Shown one piece after another: positions 51,636-61,958 of a stretch of 64,000 nucleotides of DNA (position 1 is the stretch's first letter; every line of letters begins with the position of its first letter). Where the stretch lies: the NCBI GenBank assembly GCA_033558025.1, contig JAUCEF010000002.1, positions 1,736,001 to 1,800,000 of the forward strand. Direction: 5' to 3'. Under the pieces are notes generated by a model that made no database searches, had not been told where the DNA came from, and saw only the letters and a program-made list of their open reading frames with translations. This DNA is from Phytophthora sp. 'mugwort' (lineage: Eukaryota > Oomycota > Peronosporomycetes > Peronosporales > Peronosporaceae). Both the position numbers and the translations under genes were made by a program.

Positions 51636-52430
51636 CTATAGGTACTTCTGGCTCATGCCGCGCACCGCCTTGAAGTGGCACTTGATGTGCATCTCCCACA
51701 GGCCTTCGATCATGTTGATGTGGGTCCCCATCACAGGGTCAACGAAGTTCAATGTGTGGTTGACCCAGCTGTGCTGATAGTGCATGTCGGCCAATATGCA
51801 GTTGTTGGCCAAGGTGTGCACATCCTAGCCGCGTTCTGCCACGTAGGTGGCAAACTCGTCAGAGTGAATGCGCGTGCTGTGCATCATTAGTATTACGTGG
51901 CTCAGTTAGTCGTAACGTCCCGTACCAGATAGAGAGTGAAGCGCGCACCGTGGCTTGATAAACTTATGTATGATAGGCAGCACCGTCGCCTCGTGCGCTT
52001 GTCGAACACGATACGGCCGAACCACTTCCTGTAGCCTTATCGACGCCTTCGAACAGCCAAAATCCTCGTAGTGGCGGCCGCTTCCGTACTTGGACTTCTT
52101 CTTCAGGCTGGTTTCAGCTATCTCGACGATGTGACTTTCGCCTCTAATCTGCGCAGCATTTAGGTTAGTGAGCATAGGCTTAGGCAGCATAGTAGCAGTT
52201 TCGTAGCTCAAACTCGCCGTTTATCAGCTCCTTAAAGCAAAGAACACGGCACGCAGCGTACCAGACCGACACCATGTTCTCGCTGACCTACGCCATGTGT
52301 GCGGCTTGGGTTTGGGGAGTGCGCATGTACCACGCGAACATAAGGCGTATGGCCTTAGCGCAAGCAAGCACACAGGAATTCGTGTACTATTTCATGACAA
52401 TCCATACAGGACTTGAAGACATGTGGTAGC
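51636..52430 (-). pseudogene. Merlin (IS1016/ISXO2-type) transposase, broken
   Basis: 52140-52070 reads ESHIVEIAETSLKKKSKYGS, the ISXO2-like core start where consensus has VEIDE; here Ala replaces the first catalytic Asp. GFWLFEGVDKATG follows in another frame. 51870-51636 has HSDEFATYVAERG (second Asp), then YQHSWVNHTLNFVDPVMGTH and INMIEGLWEMHIKCHFKAV, the Merlin VNHS-NFVDP-IEGLW signature with its Glu. Upstream (52430-52200) only weak N-terminal scraps (SENMVSVWYAACRVLCFKEL) are seen. At least three frame changes and a stop. Confidence 0.72.
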
Positions 52431-53105
52431 TCCCTCATGATTTTGCTGCAGGGGGGAGGGGGGAAGTTTCAAATACATTTTTACGAAACCTGTGGCTTCA
52501 GCCAAGACACGCAGCAGCATTAACGTTTATGCTGACTCCGCCGTTGTACGTCCTGTTTCACTAAAACCTCACTGCTTCCCTCAACAAACTCTTCATGTAT
52601 ACTTCCAACCCAATCAATACGTACATTCAAGTTCAAACTTCCTGTTACTTCTCCTATTTCCTTCATAGAACAACAATCAATTGTTACAGGATATTCAAAT
52701 TCAGCTCCACAATGCTAGCAGTCCCCCCATTTTCGGTGCCATCTGTGGAAGCCTAAAAACCAGCGCCGATGAGGTTGCTCTATCCGATTCTCGCATCCTA
52801 GGACTTCACGTAGCGAGATTCTGTGTGATGAACTGGACGCTGCGATATGGCAAATACATTAGGGGTGGAATTTTGGAATGCCGCAAAAACAAACTTCCCG
52901 CGGCTACAGTAGATGCAGATAGAAAGGACAAACTCTTCCTTATAGCTTTAAACCCGGAACGATTCAGCCGCAACGAAGGTGCCTATGAAAATCAGCTTCA
53001 AGTAAGTGGCTGCCGTTCGGTTCTAGAGTGAAGAGTAGCGCTTGATCTACGCATTATGACCAAGGCCTCAAATGTTGAGCAGGTTCATGAATCGAACCCA
53101 GGTTG
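52431..53105. other. Interval with one unassigned frame
   Basis: 52681-53031 (plus) is open without an ATG start (NPERFSRNEGAYENQLQV near its end); no family recognised. GGGGGGAGGGGGG lies at about 52451-52463. Confidence 0.35.
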
Positions 53106-53179
53106 AACAGACCCAGTGATAAGCAGCTCATATTGCAGCGAGGTCTTCAGCGATGTTGAATTGTTTCTAACGCCTGGGG

Positions 53180-53262
53180 GTCAGTGTTACGAAATAAGTG
53201 TCCGTGCTGACGAGTGTGTTCATGGCGGGACACGGGCTCCGACGGAACGGGGTCAGGTACGT
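53180..53262 (-). pseudogene. Heme-thiolate peroxidase relic, PCP-motif fragment
   Basis: The minus strand reads LTPFRRSPCPAMNTLVS, closely matching TRPFRRSPCPALNTLAN of the intact peroxidase at 34157-34915. Nothing of the EHD region remains. Too short to be functional. Confidence 0.5.
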
Positions 53263-53297
53263 CCCTCTGCTAAGGCAGCAGTATCAGCAAGATCGAA

Positions 53298-53576
53298 TTA
53301 AGCCTCATCCTCAGTGTAGCCGTACTGGTACATAACGCCAAAGACGGCAGCAACAGACCGACCCAGCGTCAGCGCGGGGGGTGCTAGAATTCTACTTTGC
53401 CTGGCGACGTCGATCTTCCCGTCGATCCCGTAGGTTATATAACCCGTGGCAATGAGGCTGGGCGACGACAACCGGGTATGGTAGAACCACCGTGATGTTC
53501 TAGTCTCCCTGCGGAGATCGTCATGATTGGCCACTGTGTTCATCGCAGGACACGGCGAGGGTCGGAACACAGCCAT
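53298..53576 (-). pseudogene. Second heme-thiolate peroxidase relic
   Basis: Begins VFRPSPCPAMNTVANHDDLR, the PCP heme-ligand block with ANH as in the intact gene, followed by SLIATGYITYGIDGKIDVAR, which loosely follows the helices before the EHD motif. The EHD-x-S block is absent and the reading ends in unrelated sequence. Adjacent to the shorter relic in the same orientation, so the pair may be a tandem duplication. Confidence 0.55.
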
Positions 53577-53985
53577 TAACTTTATTTAACCGAGATAACC
53601 GACCAAAGACCAAATCAACATTCGTGTCTAAAACAAAATCTGATTATGTTGTCAAATATAGCATGTTAAAGACGAGTTATACTCAGCATTTGTATCTACT
53701 CAAATAAGCACGAGTCCATTTCTGAAAAACGCGACATGCACATTGACGGGAAGTCTGGACATGCTGTCAGAAACAGTATCGGATGCTGTATCATACAACT
53801 TGTTTAGCATAGAAAAACCAATTTCCTTAAAGGTACGAATTTCCAAATGTATTTTTCTATCGAGAGAAAAGGCACTGACCACTCTTGTGTACTCTTGTGA
53901 AAATGTATTCAATGAAACGCAAGGTGCTCGCTGTTTTTTGTACCAAGTCGTCCCGTGGTGGCCTCACCTGCTGCCCCACCCGTGC
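53577..53985. other. AT-rich interval
   Basis: No recognised coding or RNA feature. Confidence 0.4.
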
Positions 53986-54750
53986 TTACTCATGCCCACT
54001 ATCGTCTTTTTCCGCCAGTGCCTCTTCACTCGCGCTCTGACCGTTGTCTGACATCTCCTCGGCGCGCTCGCTCCGGCCGTCATCTAGCTCTCCCGCTCCA
54101 TCGCTCAGGTCGCCGTTGTCTGACAGAGGATCGATCATCTTCGCTGTCTGGTGCAGCAGCCTATTCGTTCTCACCCTCTTCATCGTCAGCGACATCTTCC
54201 GCAGCACTGCTGTTGGCGCTGCCGCGTTGTTGTCGTCTCCATCCACTGCATTGAGGCGAGTGCCAGCGTCTTCTCCATCCTCATTTCCTGCTTCTTCCTC
54301 AGCTAGCTCGGATCCCTCTCCACTTTGTACGCGACGGTATCTCTTCCATTTGCCGCCTGTTTCTGCCTCACGGTTTTTGAATACCTCGGCAAATCTTGTC
54401 TTTGGGCGGTCCTTCCCGTTGTTCCAAACAAAATGCCAAATTTGATGCCATGTCAACGTGTTCTTCTTGGAATGAGGCCATACTTTATTGCACAAGTAAG
54501 TTCTGTAGACACCGTTAGTTCTTGATCAATAAGTAACGTTTCAAAGCACTCAGACTTACCTAGCTTTATCGGATGGAGAGCAGCTAGGGCAAAAAAAACT
54601 TGGTCGCTTGCAGTTTGAGCAAACTTTGCATTGCCGTTGCCGACGCTTGCGTTGGCCGTTCACGATCTGAAAGTCCGGGTTTTTTCGAGGTATGTGCTCA
54701 TCCGTCAGCTTCCTAGGAACAGTAGCTGCGGCATCGACTTGGGGTTGACG

Positions 54751-54830
54751 CTAAAATAACACAAGTATACATGTTGTAGGTCAGCATGTTGTAGATTGCT
54801 ATTTTGAAAACATTTTGTATGCATCGTACC
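54751..54830 (-). promoter_or_regulatory. Intron with paired ACATGTTGTA motif
   Basis: Between acidic-linker and zinc-finger coding blocks of piggyBac gene 2. Bounded by GTACGATG (donor side, about 54829) and TATTTTAG (acceptor). Contains ACATGTTGTA, GGTCA, GCATGTTGTA (plus-strand reading, 54770-54794). Confidence 0.5.
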
Positions 54831-56831
54831 TCTGCCAAGTATTCTTCAGTGACATTAAGCATCTGCGCTTGCAGCTGCATGAGGAACTCGGCGTGAGTGT
54901 CTTGATTAGCGCCGCGCGCTTTCTGGACATCTCAATACACCAGGTATGCGTTCACAATATCGATGTCAACCAGGCCTAGAAAAAAGAGAGGGTTACACTT
55001 TGTCTGCTGCTGGAGGAAGATATTTGCAGCCTCAACTGGTCATGCACGGCGACTCCGCCCATCCAGCGGTGATAATCGCGCATCACCGATGGGCAAGGCA
55101 TTTCTGCACGAACTCCACCAGCACTCCATCGAACTACAACAGTCTTACAGCACAATCGAACCATCAGAACATGTACTCAAAGCAGGATCCTCACCACTGT
55201 ACGCCTCTAACATGTCTCCACAGCACGACTTCCTCTAGTGCCTAGCAACTGCACGGTCCGTCGGTCCCACCACACCAGACTTGCCATGAGGGAGCAGTTC
55301 TTTGCGACTACCATTTTGGTTGTACCATGCGGAATACTTTGTGGACGATTGCGATTTTTTTCACCATCGCATCGCAGAAGCCCTGTCTGTCCTGAATAGT
55401 CCCGACACAATAAACTTGCCGTTGCAGAAGCTGGTATGCGAGCTGCACGGAAACGTAGAACCTGTTTGTGACTATCAAATGATAGAAGTCTTTAATAGGG
55501 GGCGGTAGAACAGCCTCGAGGCTTCTTATGACCGCAACGGGTCCAGTGATGTGGTCGACAGACCGAACAGACTCGGCTACGTTTCCGATCTCATGCGTGT
55601 GCTGGGCTTTCCCGCAGTAGACTTCGAATTGAACACACGTACAACAGAATCTGCTGTCAGTTTTAAGTTCAGATACGTCGTCATAGATACAACATGTCAA
55701 CTTGGACCAAACAAAATCGAGACAGCATGTAGCTCGGTCGTGGACGTACCGCAAACAGTAGGATGTGGTGTCAGAGCTAGCCATGAATAACTATGTGCCC
55801 CATTTGTGTGGCTTGTTGGCGACATACTGCTGCGTTGGATTGTGGCGATTGTGGAGCGGTATCATGGCTTCGTCGAACGCAATCACAGGGGGAGGTGTGT
55901 ATCCAGCCTTGAAGCTGCGCTGCAACTCGTTCACTACAGATCGCACCTTTCAGCACGGTCAGTTCCCGCACGTTCGTCAGCATTGTCCGTGAAGTGGAGG
56001 TTGGACAGGATGTATACGACGCGATTCCTCTTCATGAATTTGCCAATGTTCCAGCAGCAACTGCAGCAACTGAAATAGTCGACCAGTGATCGTAGAAATG
56101 ATGGTGCTGAGGATTGATATGCGTGCAATGAATAGGCCCAACCACACGACTAGCTCATTTGCTTCGGCGTCGCTGTGTCTTGCTTCCTGCTCCATGAACT
56201 GCTCTCTCGTCTTCCTCCCAGGCACTCGCTGTTTGACATACATCGTTTAACCCTTTGAACTAGGTGCTGCTCATGATGCAGCGTAGACGGCTTGACAATT
56301 GCCTTCCACAGCGAACGAGGCATGAAAAAAAGAAACAGATCCAGCGGTGAGTCTGTCGTTTCAATTCATGAGAGGGGCCGTAGTCGCCATTATACGTTGG
56401 TCAGAGGAAATTCCGTCGTATCTGGTAGTAAGCAGTACATATTAGTCATCTGTCAATAAGCGAACACAGCAACTGAAAACGCACCAATATACCACCCGCT
56501 TGACCGCATACGTGCCAGCTTTGCTTCGTCCTTTGCAAACTCCAGCATATCCTCTCGACCCAGCTCGGGCCACGCATCCGAAATTCCATCAGCAGGTGGT
56601 GTCGTACTCTCACCAGGCGATGAAGTTTCGGATCCACCGACAACATCTTCGTCCGGCTCTTCGACCATTGCAGTCCCAGCACGTACCTCATGATCGTCAT
56701 GCGTAGGGAATTCCTCAAAGGTCATTTCTTCTTCATCTTCGTCACAGTCCGAGTTCATCGTTTCTTCATCTGAATCTACAACGCCGAAAGTGCCGACAGA
56801 AGCTTGCGATATATCTACTGTTGCTAGCTGA

Positions 56832-56926
56832 AAAAAACACAAGCAAGGCAAGTACGATACAAGTTGCAAAATGCACCATTAGAACATGTTGTATAAAAAC
56901 ATGTTGTACAAAGCCGCTGTCGTACT
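56832..56926 (-). promoter_or_regulatory. Intron with paired ACATGTTGTA motif
   Basis: Donor near 56925 and acceptor TTTTTTTCAG near 56832, in piggyBac gene 2. Contains ACATGTTGTA, TAAAA, ACATGTTGTA (plus-strand reading, 56884-56908). Confidence 0.5.
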
Positions 56927-57079
56927 TTCATCCACGACACTCAGCGCAAACTCAGCAGGAGAGCTGCAATACAGAACGGTATGAGAAATTCAGCTGAAAT
57001 GACATATACAACGTTCTCGTACCTTTCTAATGGGGAATCGATGGAATCGATGTGACTTTCGGGACTGGAACTAAAACAA

Positions 57080-57393
57080 TGTTGTCAAGGAGACGCCTCG
57101 AGCAGCTGCTGTATACCGGTAGGATACCGGTATGACCTTCACTCAGTGGCACCTCAAATCACTCCGGCGATTACGGGACGATGATTACGATGCACGTGGG
57201 TACAAGATTGTGGGTACAAGATGGGCATCGACGTGGCGCTTTGCGATTGGCTGAAGTAACTTAGTATCCAGTAGAGAATCCAGTAGAGTGTACCCAGTAG
57301 GTAGAACTGTAGGCTTAGAGGTAGCAAGGAGTTTGCGAACTAAGGACCTAAATCAATCACTTTGCATTTTGCCATCAAGTGACCAAGCCTTTT
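57080..57393 (+). repeat. 5' LTR of the young Copia element
   Basis: Begins TGTTGTCAAGG. Holds internal near-tandem GTGGGTACAAGAT pairs (about 57198-57226) and CCAGTAGAG pairs. Ends GACCAAGCCTTTT, not in the usual CA. Confidence 0.88.
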
Positions 57394-57409
57394 GGTTATG
57401 AGCCCAAGC
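57394..57409 (+). promoter_or_regulatory. Primer binding site, initiator-tRNA-Met half-molecule type
   Basis: GGTTATGAGCCCAAGC directly follows the 5' LTR and is complementary, with one or two mismatches, to the anticodon stem-loop of eukaryotic initiator tRNA-Met, as in Drosophila copia. The Gag ATG (57398) lies inside it. Confidence 0.65.
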
Positions 57410-58357
57410 CCCGCCTTCTTTGAAGACCCCGACTACGCCTTCGCCATGGACGCCACGCCGCCTTCTGCCTTCCGCATCAACAAGTTCGACGGAACCAACT
57501 TCCACAGGTGGAAGTTCAAGATGCAGATGGTGCTGGAAGAGCGCGAGCTATGGGAAGTTACGTGCGGGGAGATCAAGCTGGAAGACTGCCAGACGGCGGC
57601 CGATCAAGTGCTCTTCCGGAAAAAGTCGCGCAAGGCGCTGGCGATCATCTGTCTCGCGATGGAGGACTCGCAGCTGCCGCTGGTGCGGTCGGCCAAGGAC
57701 GCGCATGATGCATGGTCAAGACTGGAAGGACACTTCGAGAAGAAGAGCCTGGCCAACAAGCTCTTCCTTCTTCGTCGGTTCTTCACGCTCATGATGGAGG
57801 AAGGTGATGATGTGCTGCAACACATCAACAAGCACAAGACTCTGGCGGAACAGCTCGACACAGTCGGCGCTCCGGTCAGCGAGGACGACTTGGTGATCAC
57901 GCTTCTAGGGAGCCTGAGCGAGTCGTATCAGTTCCTAATCACGGCGTTGGAGTCAACATCCGACACGCTGACGTGGGAGCTGGTGACGTCTCGGCTGCTA
58001 CATGAAGACATGAAGCGCAAGGAGCAGGGTGGCGATGTAGATGGCGCCGCGCCTGGCCAGGCGTTCATGATGAGGGACAACAAGCACAAGGGTCGACCGT
58101 CGAAGAAGAACGGTGCGTGCCACAACTGCGGCAAGCATGGACACTGGATCGCGGAATGCCCCTCGCGGATCCATGACAACACGGAACGGCAGCGCTCGCA
58201 GCGTGCCAACGTCGCGCGTGAGGACGACTCCGGCGACTATGCACTCTCTTCTTCGTTGACGGCGATGGCGATGCGGCCATGGCAGCGTCGGCGAGTGGCA
58301 TATGGCTGGTCGACTCGGGTGCGACGCAGCACATGGCGCACTCCAAGAAGTTCATGA
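57398..58357 (+). CDS. gag: Copia Gag with CCHC zinc knuckle
   Basis: An intact frame from ATG 57398 (an internal ATG at 57446 is an alternative). FDGTNFHRWKFKMQMVLEER opens the UBN2-type Gag, with ARSAWSRLEGHF-like and TLAEQLDTVGAPVSEDDLV blocks. CHNCGKHGHWIAEC at about 58118-58159 is the zinc knuckle (C-x2-C-x4-H-x4-C). Gag packages element RNA into virus-like particles. The last 30 or so codons (RPWQRRRVAYGW) are in the wrong frame for protease, whose WLVDSGATQHMA motif lies in the next frame at 58305-58340, so the Gag/Pol junction is a frameshift here. Confidence 0.82.
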   Translation: MSPSPAFFEDPDYAFAMDATPPSAFRINKFDGTNFHRWKFKMQMVLEERELWEVTCGEIKLEDCQTAADQVLFRKKSRKALAIICLAMEDSQLPLVRSAKDAHDAWSRLEGHFEKKSLANKLFLLRRFFTLMMEEGDDVLQHINKHKTLAEQLDTVGAPVSEDDLVITLLGSLSESYQFLITALESTSDTLTWELVTSRLLHEDMKRKEQGGDVDGAAPGQAFMMRDNKHKGRPSKKNGACHNCGKHGHWIAECPSRIHDNTERQRSQRANVAREDDSGDYALSSSLTAMAMRPWQRRRVAYGWSTRVRRSTWRTPRSS

Positions 58358-60196
58358 GAAACTGCAATGCCTTCTCACTCCGGTCGACGTGAGTCTCGCA
58401 GACGACGGCGTGGTTCAAGCGATCGGCAGCGGCGACATTGTGATGGAGATGAAGACGCCTCGTGGTATCAAGAAGGGTGTGCTCACGAACGTGTGGCACA
58501 TTCCCAAGCTAACGCGCAACCTCTTCTCGATCGGGCGCTTCACCAAGGACGTCGGATCAGTGACCTTCGACAGCGACGGATGCTTCATCGAGCTGAAGGG
58601 GATGAAGTGCACGATAGGTGCGCGTGACGGCAAGCTGTTCAAGCTGTGCATGACGCCCGTGCGCCTGGACGAAGCGAATTCGGCGAGTCCGAACGGGAGC
58701 CAAGGGGACACCAAGTCGTACCTCTGGCACCTTCGACTCGGCCACATCGGTCACTCTGGGCTCGACGCCATCGTCAAGAAGAAGCTCAGCGTCGGCATTG
58801 ACCTCGGGTCCGCGAGCAAGTGGGAGACGTGCGACGGATGCGCGCTCGGCAAGCAGACGCGATTGAGTTTCGAATAGACATCGCCCAAGCGTGCCAATGA
58901 ACTACTGGAGGTGTACACAGTGACGTATGCGGGCCCATGCGCACGCCGACGTTTGGCGGCAAGTGCTATTTCGTCACCTTTATCGACGACAAGTCGCGCT
59001 ACTGCGTGGTGTACCTGGTGAAGAACAAGTGGGAGGTAGCCGACAAGATCGCGCACTTTGTGGCGTTTGCGGAGACACGGACCGGCAAGCGCGTCAAGGA
59101 GCTTCGCAGCGACAACGGCGGTGAGTACAAATCCGACAAAATGGCTACGTTTTGCAGCAAGCGCGGCATCGTGCAGAAGTTCACGCCGCCATACACCATA
59201 CGCCGCAGCTCAACGGAATCGCGGAGCGCATGAACCGGACGCTAGTTGAATGCGCGCGGTGCATGCTGGAGCACGCGAGTCTGTCCAAGGCATACTGGGC
59301 GAAGCAGTCATGACGGCCATGTTCCTGCGCAACCGCTGTCCGGCACATGCGCTTGACAACGATAAGTCTCCGTACGAGCTGTGACTGCCAAGAAACCATT
59401 GCTGGCCAGCCTCAAAGTCTTCGGCTGCCCCGCCTACGTGTATGTGGCGAAGGAGAAGCGAACCAAGCTGGATGCGCGATCGGTGCGGTGCAGGTTCCTT
59501 GGGTACTCGGACCACGAGAAAGCGTATCGGTTCGAGGAGATCGAGAGTGGTCGCGTGCTGGTGAGCCGCAATGCACAGTTCATGAAAGACGTCTTCGACG
59601 GTGGAAGACGCGACTACAAACCCAAGGAGGCGCTGGTGGACCTTCAAGATGCGGAAGAAGGCACCACGGACAAAGATGAACAGTCGGCATCGGACGACGA
59701 AGATGAAGAGACTGCGAGGGATGATGAATTCGTGCCCGGCAGCAAGAGATACCCGCGGACACAGTCGCTGGAGGAAGCGGTGGAGACCCCGAGTGCCAAG
59801 CGATACGCGTCAGAGAATCGACGCCAAGGCCTGGATGAGATGTCTGCCATGGCTCGAGACAACGACAAGAGCTTCGAGGCGGCATACGTCGTGGATTCAG
59901 TGGGAGAAATGCCGACCATGTTCAAGTCGGCGATGGAATCCAGCGACGCACGCAAATGGAAGGAGGCCTGCGACTCGGAGTACGACTCGCTGCGCAAGAA
60001 CGACACATGGGACGTGGTACCGCTGCCCAAGGGACGCAAGGCCATCGGCTGTCGATGGGTCTTTCGCGTGAAGGAGAACCAAGCCGGCGAGATCGAACGA
60101 TACAAGGCGCGCCTGGTGGCTAAGGGCTTCTCGCAGAAGCACGGCATCGACTACGACGAGACCTTCGCGCCCGTGGCCAAGTTCACGTCCATCTGA
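58257..60196 (+). pseudogene. pol: Copia Pol: protease, integrase and start of RT, frame-broken
   Basis: Protease WLVDSGATQHMA, with a shift near 58380. GAG-pre-integrase YLWHLRLGHIGHSGLDAIV and CDGCALGKQTRLSF, stop at 58875. Integrase FVTFIDDKSRYCVVYLV, ELRSDNGGEYKSD (Asp), FTPPYT then NGIAERMNRTLVECAR (Glu) after a shift near 59205, and another near 59300-59380. SLKVFGCPAYVYV and RCRFLGYSDHEKAYR close integrase. An acidic linker leads to RT start WKEACDSEYDSLRKNDTWDV and KARLVAKGFSQKHGIDYDET, then a TGA at 60194-60196. Confidence 0.85.
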
Positions 60197-60199
60197 ATC

Positions 60200-60784
60200 G
60201 TGCTAGCGATGGCTGCCAAGTACGGGCTCAAGCTGCACCAGATGGACGTTAAGACAGCCTTTCTTAACGACGTCCTGGATGAAGACATCTACATGCAACA
60301 GCCGGACGGATACACAAGCGAAGGACGCCCGGATCATGTGTGCAAGCTCAAGCGCGTGCTCTACGGTCTCAAGCAGTCGCTGCGCATGTGGAATCACACC
60401 ATCGACGAATTCATGCTCAAGCTGGACTTCGACAAGTGCGAGACCGACCATGGCGTCTACGTCAAGCGCAACGGCGACAGCATGGTGCTCGTGGTGCTGT
60501 ACGTGGACGACCTGGTGATTGCGAGCAGCGATGACGACACGCTCAAGGCGACCAAGAGCGCACTAAGCAAGCGGTTCGAGATGACGGACCTAGGCGAGCT
60601 GAGCTACTTTCTTGGAATGGAGATTAAGCAAGACATCAAGGCTGGTGAGGTGACCATGCGGCAGACCAAGTTCGCGTGGAGCATCCTGAGCAAGTTCAGC
60701 ATGGAGAACAGCAAGCCCGTGAAAACGCCGCAAGACCCCGGACTCAAGCTGACCAAGCATGTGCGACGGCGGTTGCAAGCATGA
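60200..60784 (+). pseudogene. pol: Copia reverse transcriptase, middle part
   Basis: KLHQMDVKTAFLNDVLDEDI carries the first RT Asp, KRVLYGLKQSLRMW the next block, and VVLYVDDLVIASSDDDTL the YVDD catalytic site. DLGELSYFLGMEI and KPVKTPQDPGLKL follow. In frame with the preceding piece except for the TGA at 60194. A shift near 60770 separates it from RNase H. The active-site residues are intact. Confidence 0.85.
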
Positions 60785-61535
60785 TGACACCATGGCAGGC
60801 GTGCCTTACCGGAACGCCGTGGGCTGCCTCATGTACTTGATGGTGGGCACCCGACCGGATCTGGCTGCGGCAGTGGGCACACTGAGTCAGTTCGCTGCAG
60901 ACCCATGCCCCACGCACTGGCAAGCACTCAAGCGCGTCCTCCGCTACATCCAAGGCACGGCGACGTACGGCATCGAATTTCACACCAAGGACCAAGACGG
61001 CGTCTGCGGCTACTCGGATGCGGACTGGGCGGGTGATGTGGAGTCGCACCGCAGCTCGAGCGGATACACGTTCATAATGAGCGGTGGATGCGTGAGCTGG
61101 CGTAGCAAGAAGCAGAGGACGGTGGCACTATCGTCGACGGAAGCCGAGTACATGGCGCTATCGGAGGCAACACAGGAGGCCGTGTGGCTCAAGGCGTTTC
61201 TGTGCGAGATAGGCGAAACCACAGAGGGCAAGGCGATCAAGATCTACGAAGACAACCAAGGATCCATCGCGCTTGCCAAGAATCCCGAGTTTCACAAGCG
61301 CACCAAGCACATCGACATTCGCTACCACTTCGTGCGCGAGAAGGTCGAGGACGGAGAAGTGGTGCTCGAGTACTGTCCGACGCAAGACATGCTGGCGGAC
61401 CTGATGACCAAGCCCATTCCAGCGGCGCAGTTCGACTGTCTCCGGAGCAAGCTCGGCATCGAAGCACCAAAGGCTATCGAGTCGAGTGGGAGTGTTGTCA
61501 AGGAGACGCCTCGAGCAGCTGCTGTATACCGGTAG
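60759..61535 (+). pseudogene. pol: Copia RNase H and Pol C-terminus
   Basis: GVPYRNAVGCLMYLMVGTRP, then RNase H: GYSDADWAGDVESHRS, ALSSTEAEYMALSEATQEAV and YEDNQGSIALAKNPEFHKRT (Asp, Glu, Asp series), and KHIDIRYHFVREKVEDGEV. The frame runs 43 bp into the 3' LTR and stops at 61533-61535, so the LTR supplies the Pol terminus. Confidence 0.85.
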
Positions 61536-61806
61536 GATACCAGTATGACCTTCACTCAGTGGCACCTCAAATCACTCCGGCGATTACGGGACGATGATTA
61601 TGATGCACGTGGGTACAAGATTGTGGGTACAAGATGGGCATCGACGTGGCGCTCTGCGATTGGCTGAAGTAACTCAGTATCCAGTAGAGAATCCAGTAGA
61701 GTGTACCCAGTAGGTAGAACTGTAGTCTTAGAGGTAGCAAGGAGTTTGCGAACTAAGGACCTAAATCAATCACTTCGCATTTTGCCATCAGGTGACCAAG
61801 CCTTTT
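61493..61806 (+). repeat. 3' LTR of the young Copia element
   Basis: Same length as the 5' LTR, seven differences. Preceded by the purine-rich AGTGGGAG. Ends where sequence of the piggyBac 2 intron resumes (AAAAACACATG). Confidence 0.88.
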
Positions 61807-61958
61807 AAAAACACATGACAGCGTTGTGTCCCGAAATATGTTGTATATGAACATGCTGCGTAGATAACATGAAGCAAATACCTTTCAGCGCTAGCACACA
61901 CCAGCAACATGGGGACTAATGCGTCGTCTCTTTGGGCTTGACGACGATACTTTCGTCT
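61807..61958 (-). promoter_or_regulatory. Continuation of the Copia-interrupted intron
   Basis: Donor GTAAGACG follows GGGCAG at about 61958 on the minus strand; the acceptor GTTTTAG lies on the other side of the Copia element at 57072-57078. Contains the motif pair ATATGTTGTA, TATGA, ACATGCTGCG (plus-strand reading, 61837-61861). Confidence 0.45.

Larger units (their letters stand above)
53986..57072 (-). pseudogene. piggyBac-type transposase gene 2, main part
   Basis: Minus strand, in order. Small exons 57071-57024 and about 56963-56926 (SSPESHIDSIDSPLE; SPAEFALSVVDE). Acidic linker SDEETMNSDCDEDEEEMTFE. FFFMPRSLWKAIVKPSTL. FMKRNRVVYILSNLHFTDN (56038-55983). FEVYCGK, then LPPPIKDFYHLIVTNRFYVS and VQLAYQLLQRQVYCVGTIQ (55530-55390). 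C-terminal zinc finger CKVCSNCKRPSFFCPSCS (54640-54580), LTWHQIWHFVWNNG, and an acidic end at 53986. This is the DDE_Tnp_1_7 plan with the PF13842-like finger. Introns carry a paired ACATGTTGTA motif. Several frameshifts remain after splicing, and the MGGVD block was not found, so it is probably dead. Confidence 0.7.
57080..61806 (+). mobile_element. Young Ty1/Copia retrotransposon with both LTRs
   Basis: 4727 bp. LTRs 57080-57393 and 61493-61806, each 314 bp, differ at 7 positions (six transitions, one transversion). PBS 57394-57409, Gag, protease, integrase, RT and RNase H in Copia order, and a purine-rich tract before the 3' LTR. Stops and frameshifts break the coding region in at least six places, so it is non-autonomous now. 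It lies in an intron of minus-strand piggyBac gene 2. Flanks suggest an AAAAC duplication (57073-57077 and 61808-61812), but the exact end is ambiguous by a base or two. Confidence 0.92.

Noticed and set aside
56247..56270. TTAACCCTTTGAACTAG resembling the piggyBac terminus
   Set aside because: On the minus strand it is coding (QHLVQRVKR) within the piggyBac 2 core, and no second TTAA end is nearby. Coincidental.
58257..58310. Programmed Gag-Pol frameshift in the young Copia
   Set aside because: Copia elements normally use one frame, and this copy has several other shifts and stops, so random mutation is simpler. No slippery heptamer was evident.
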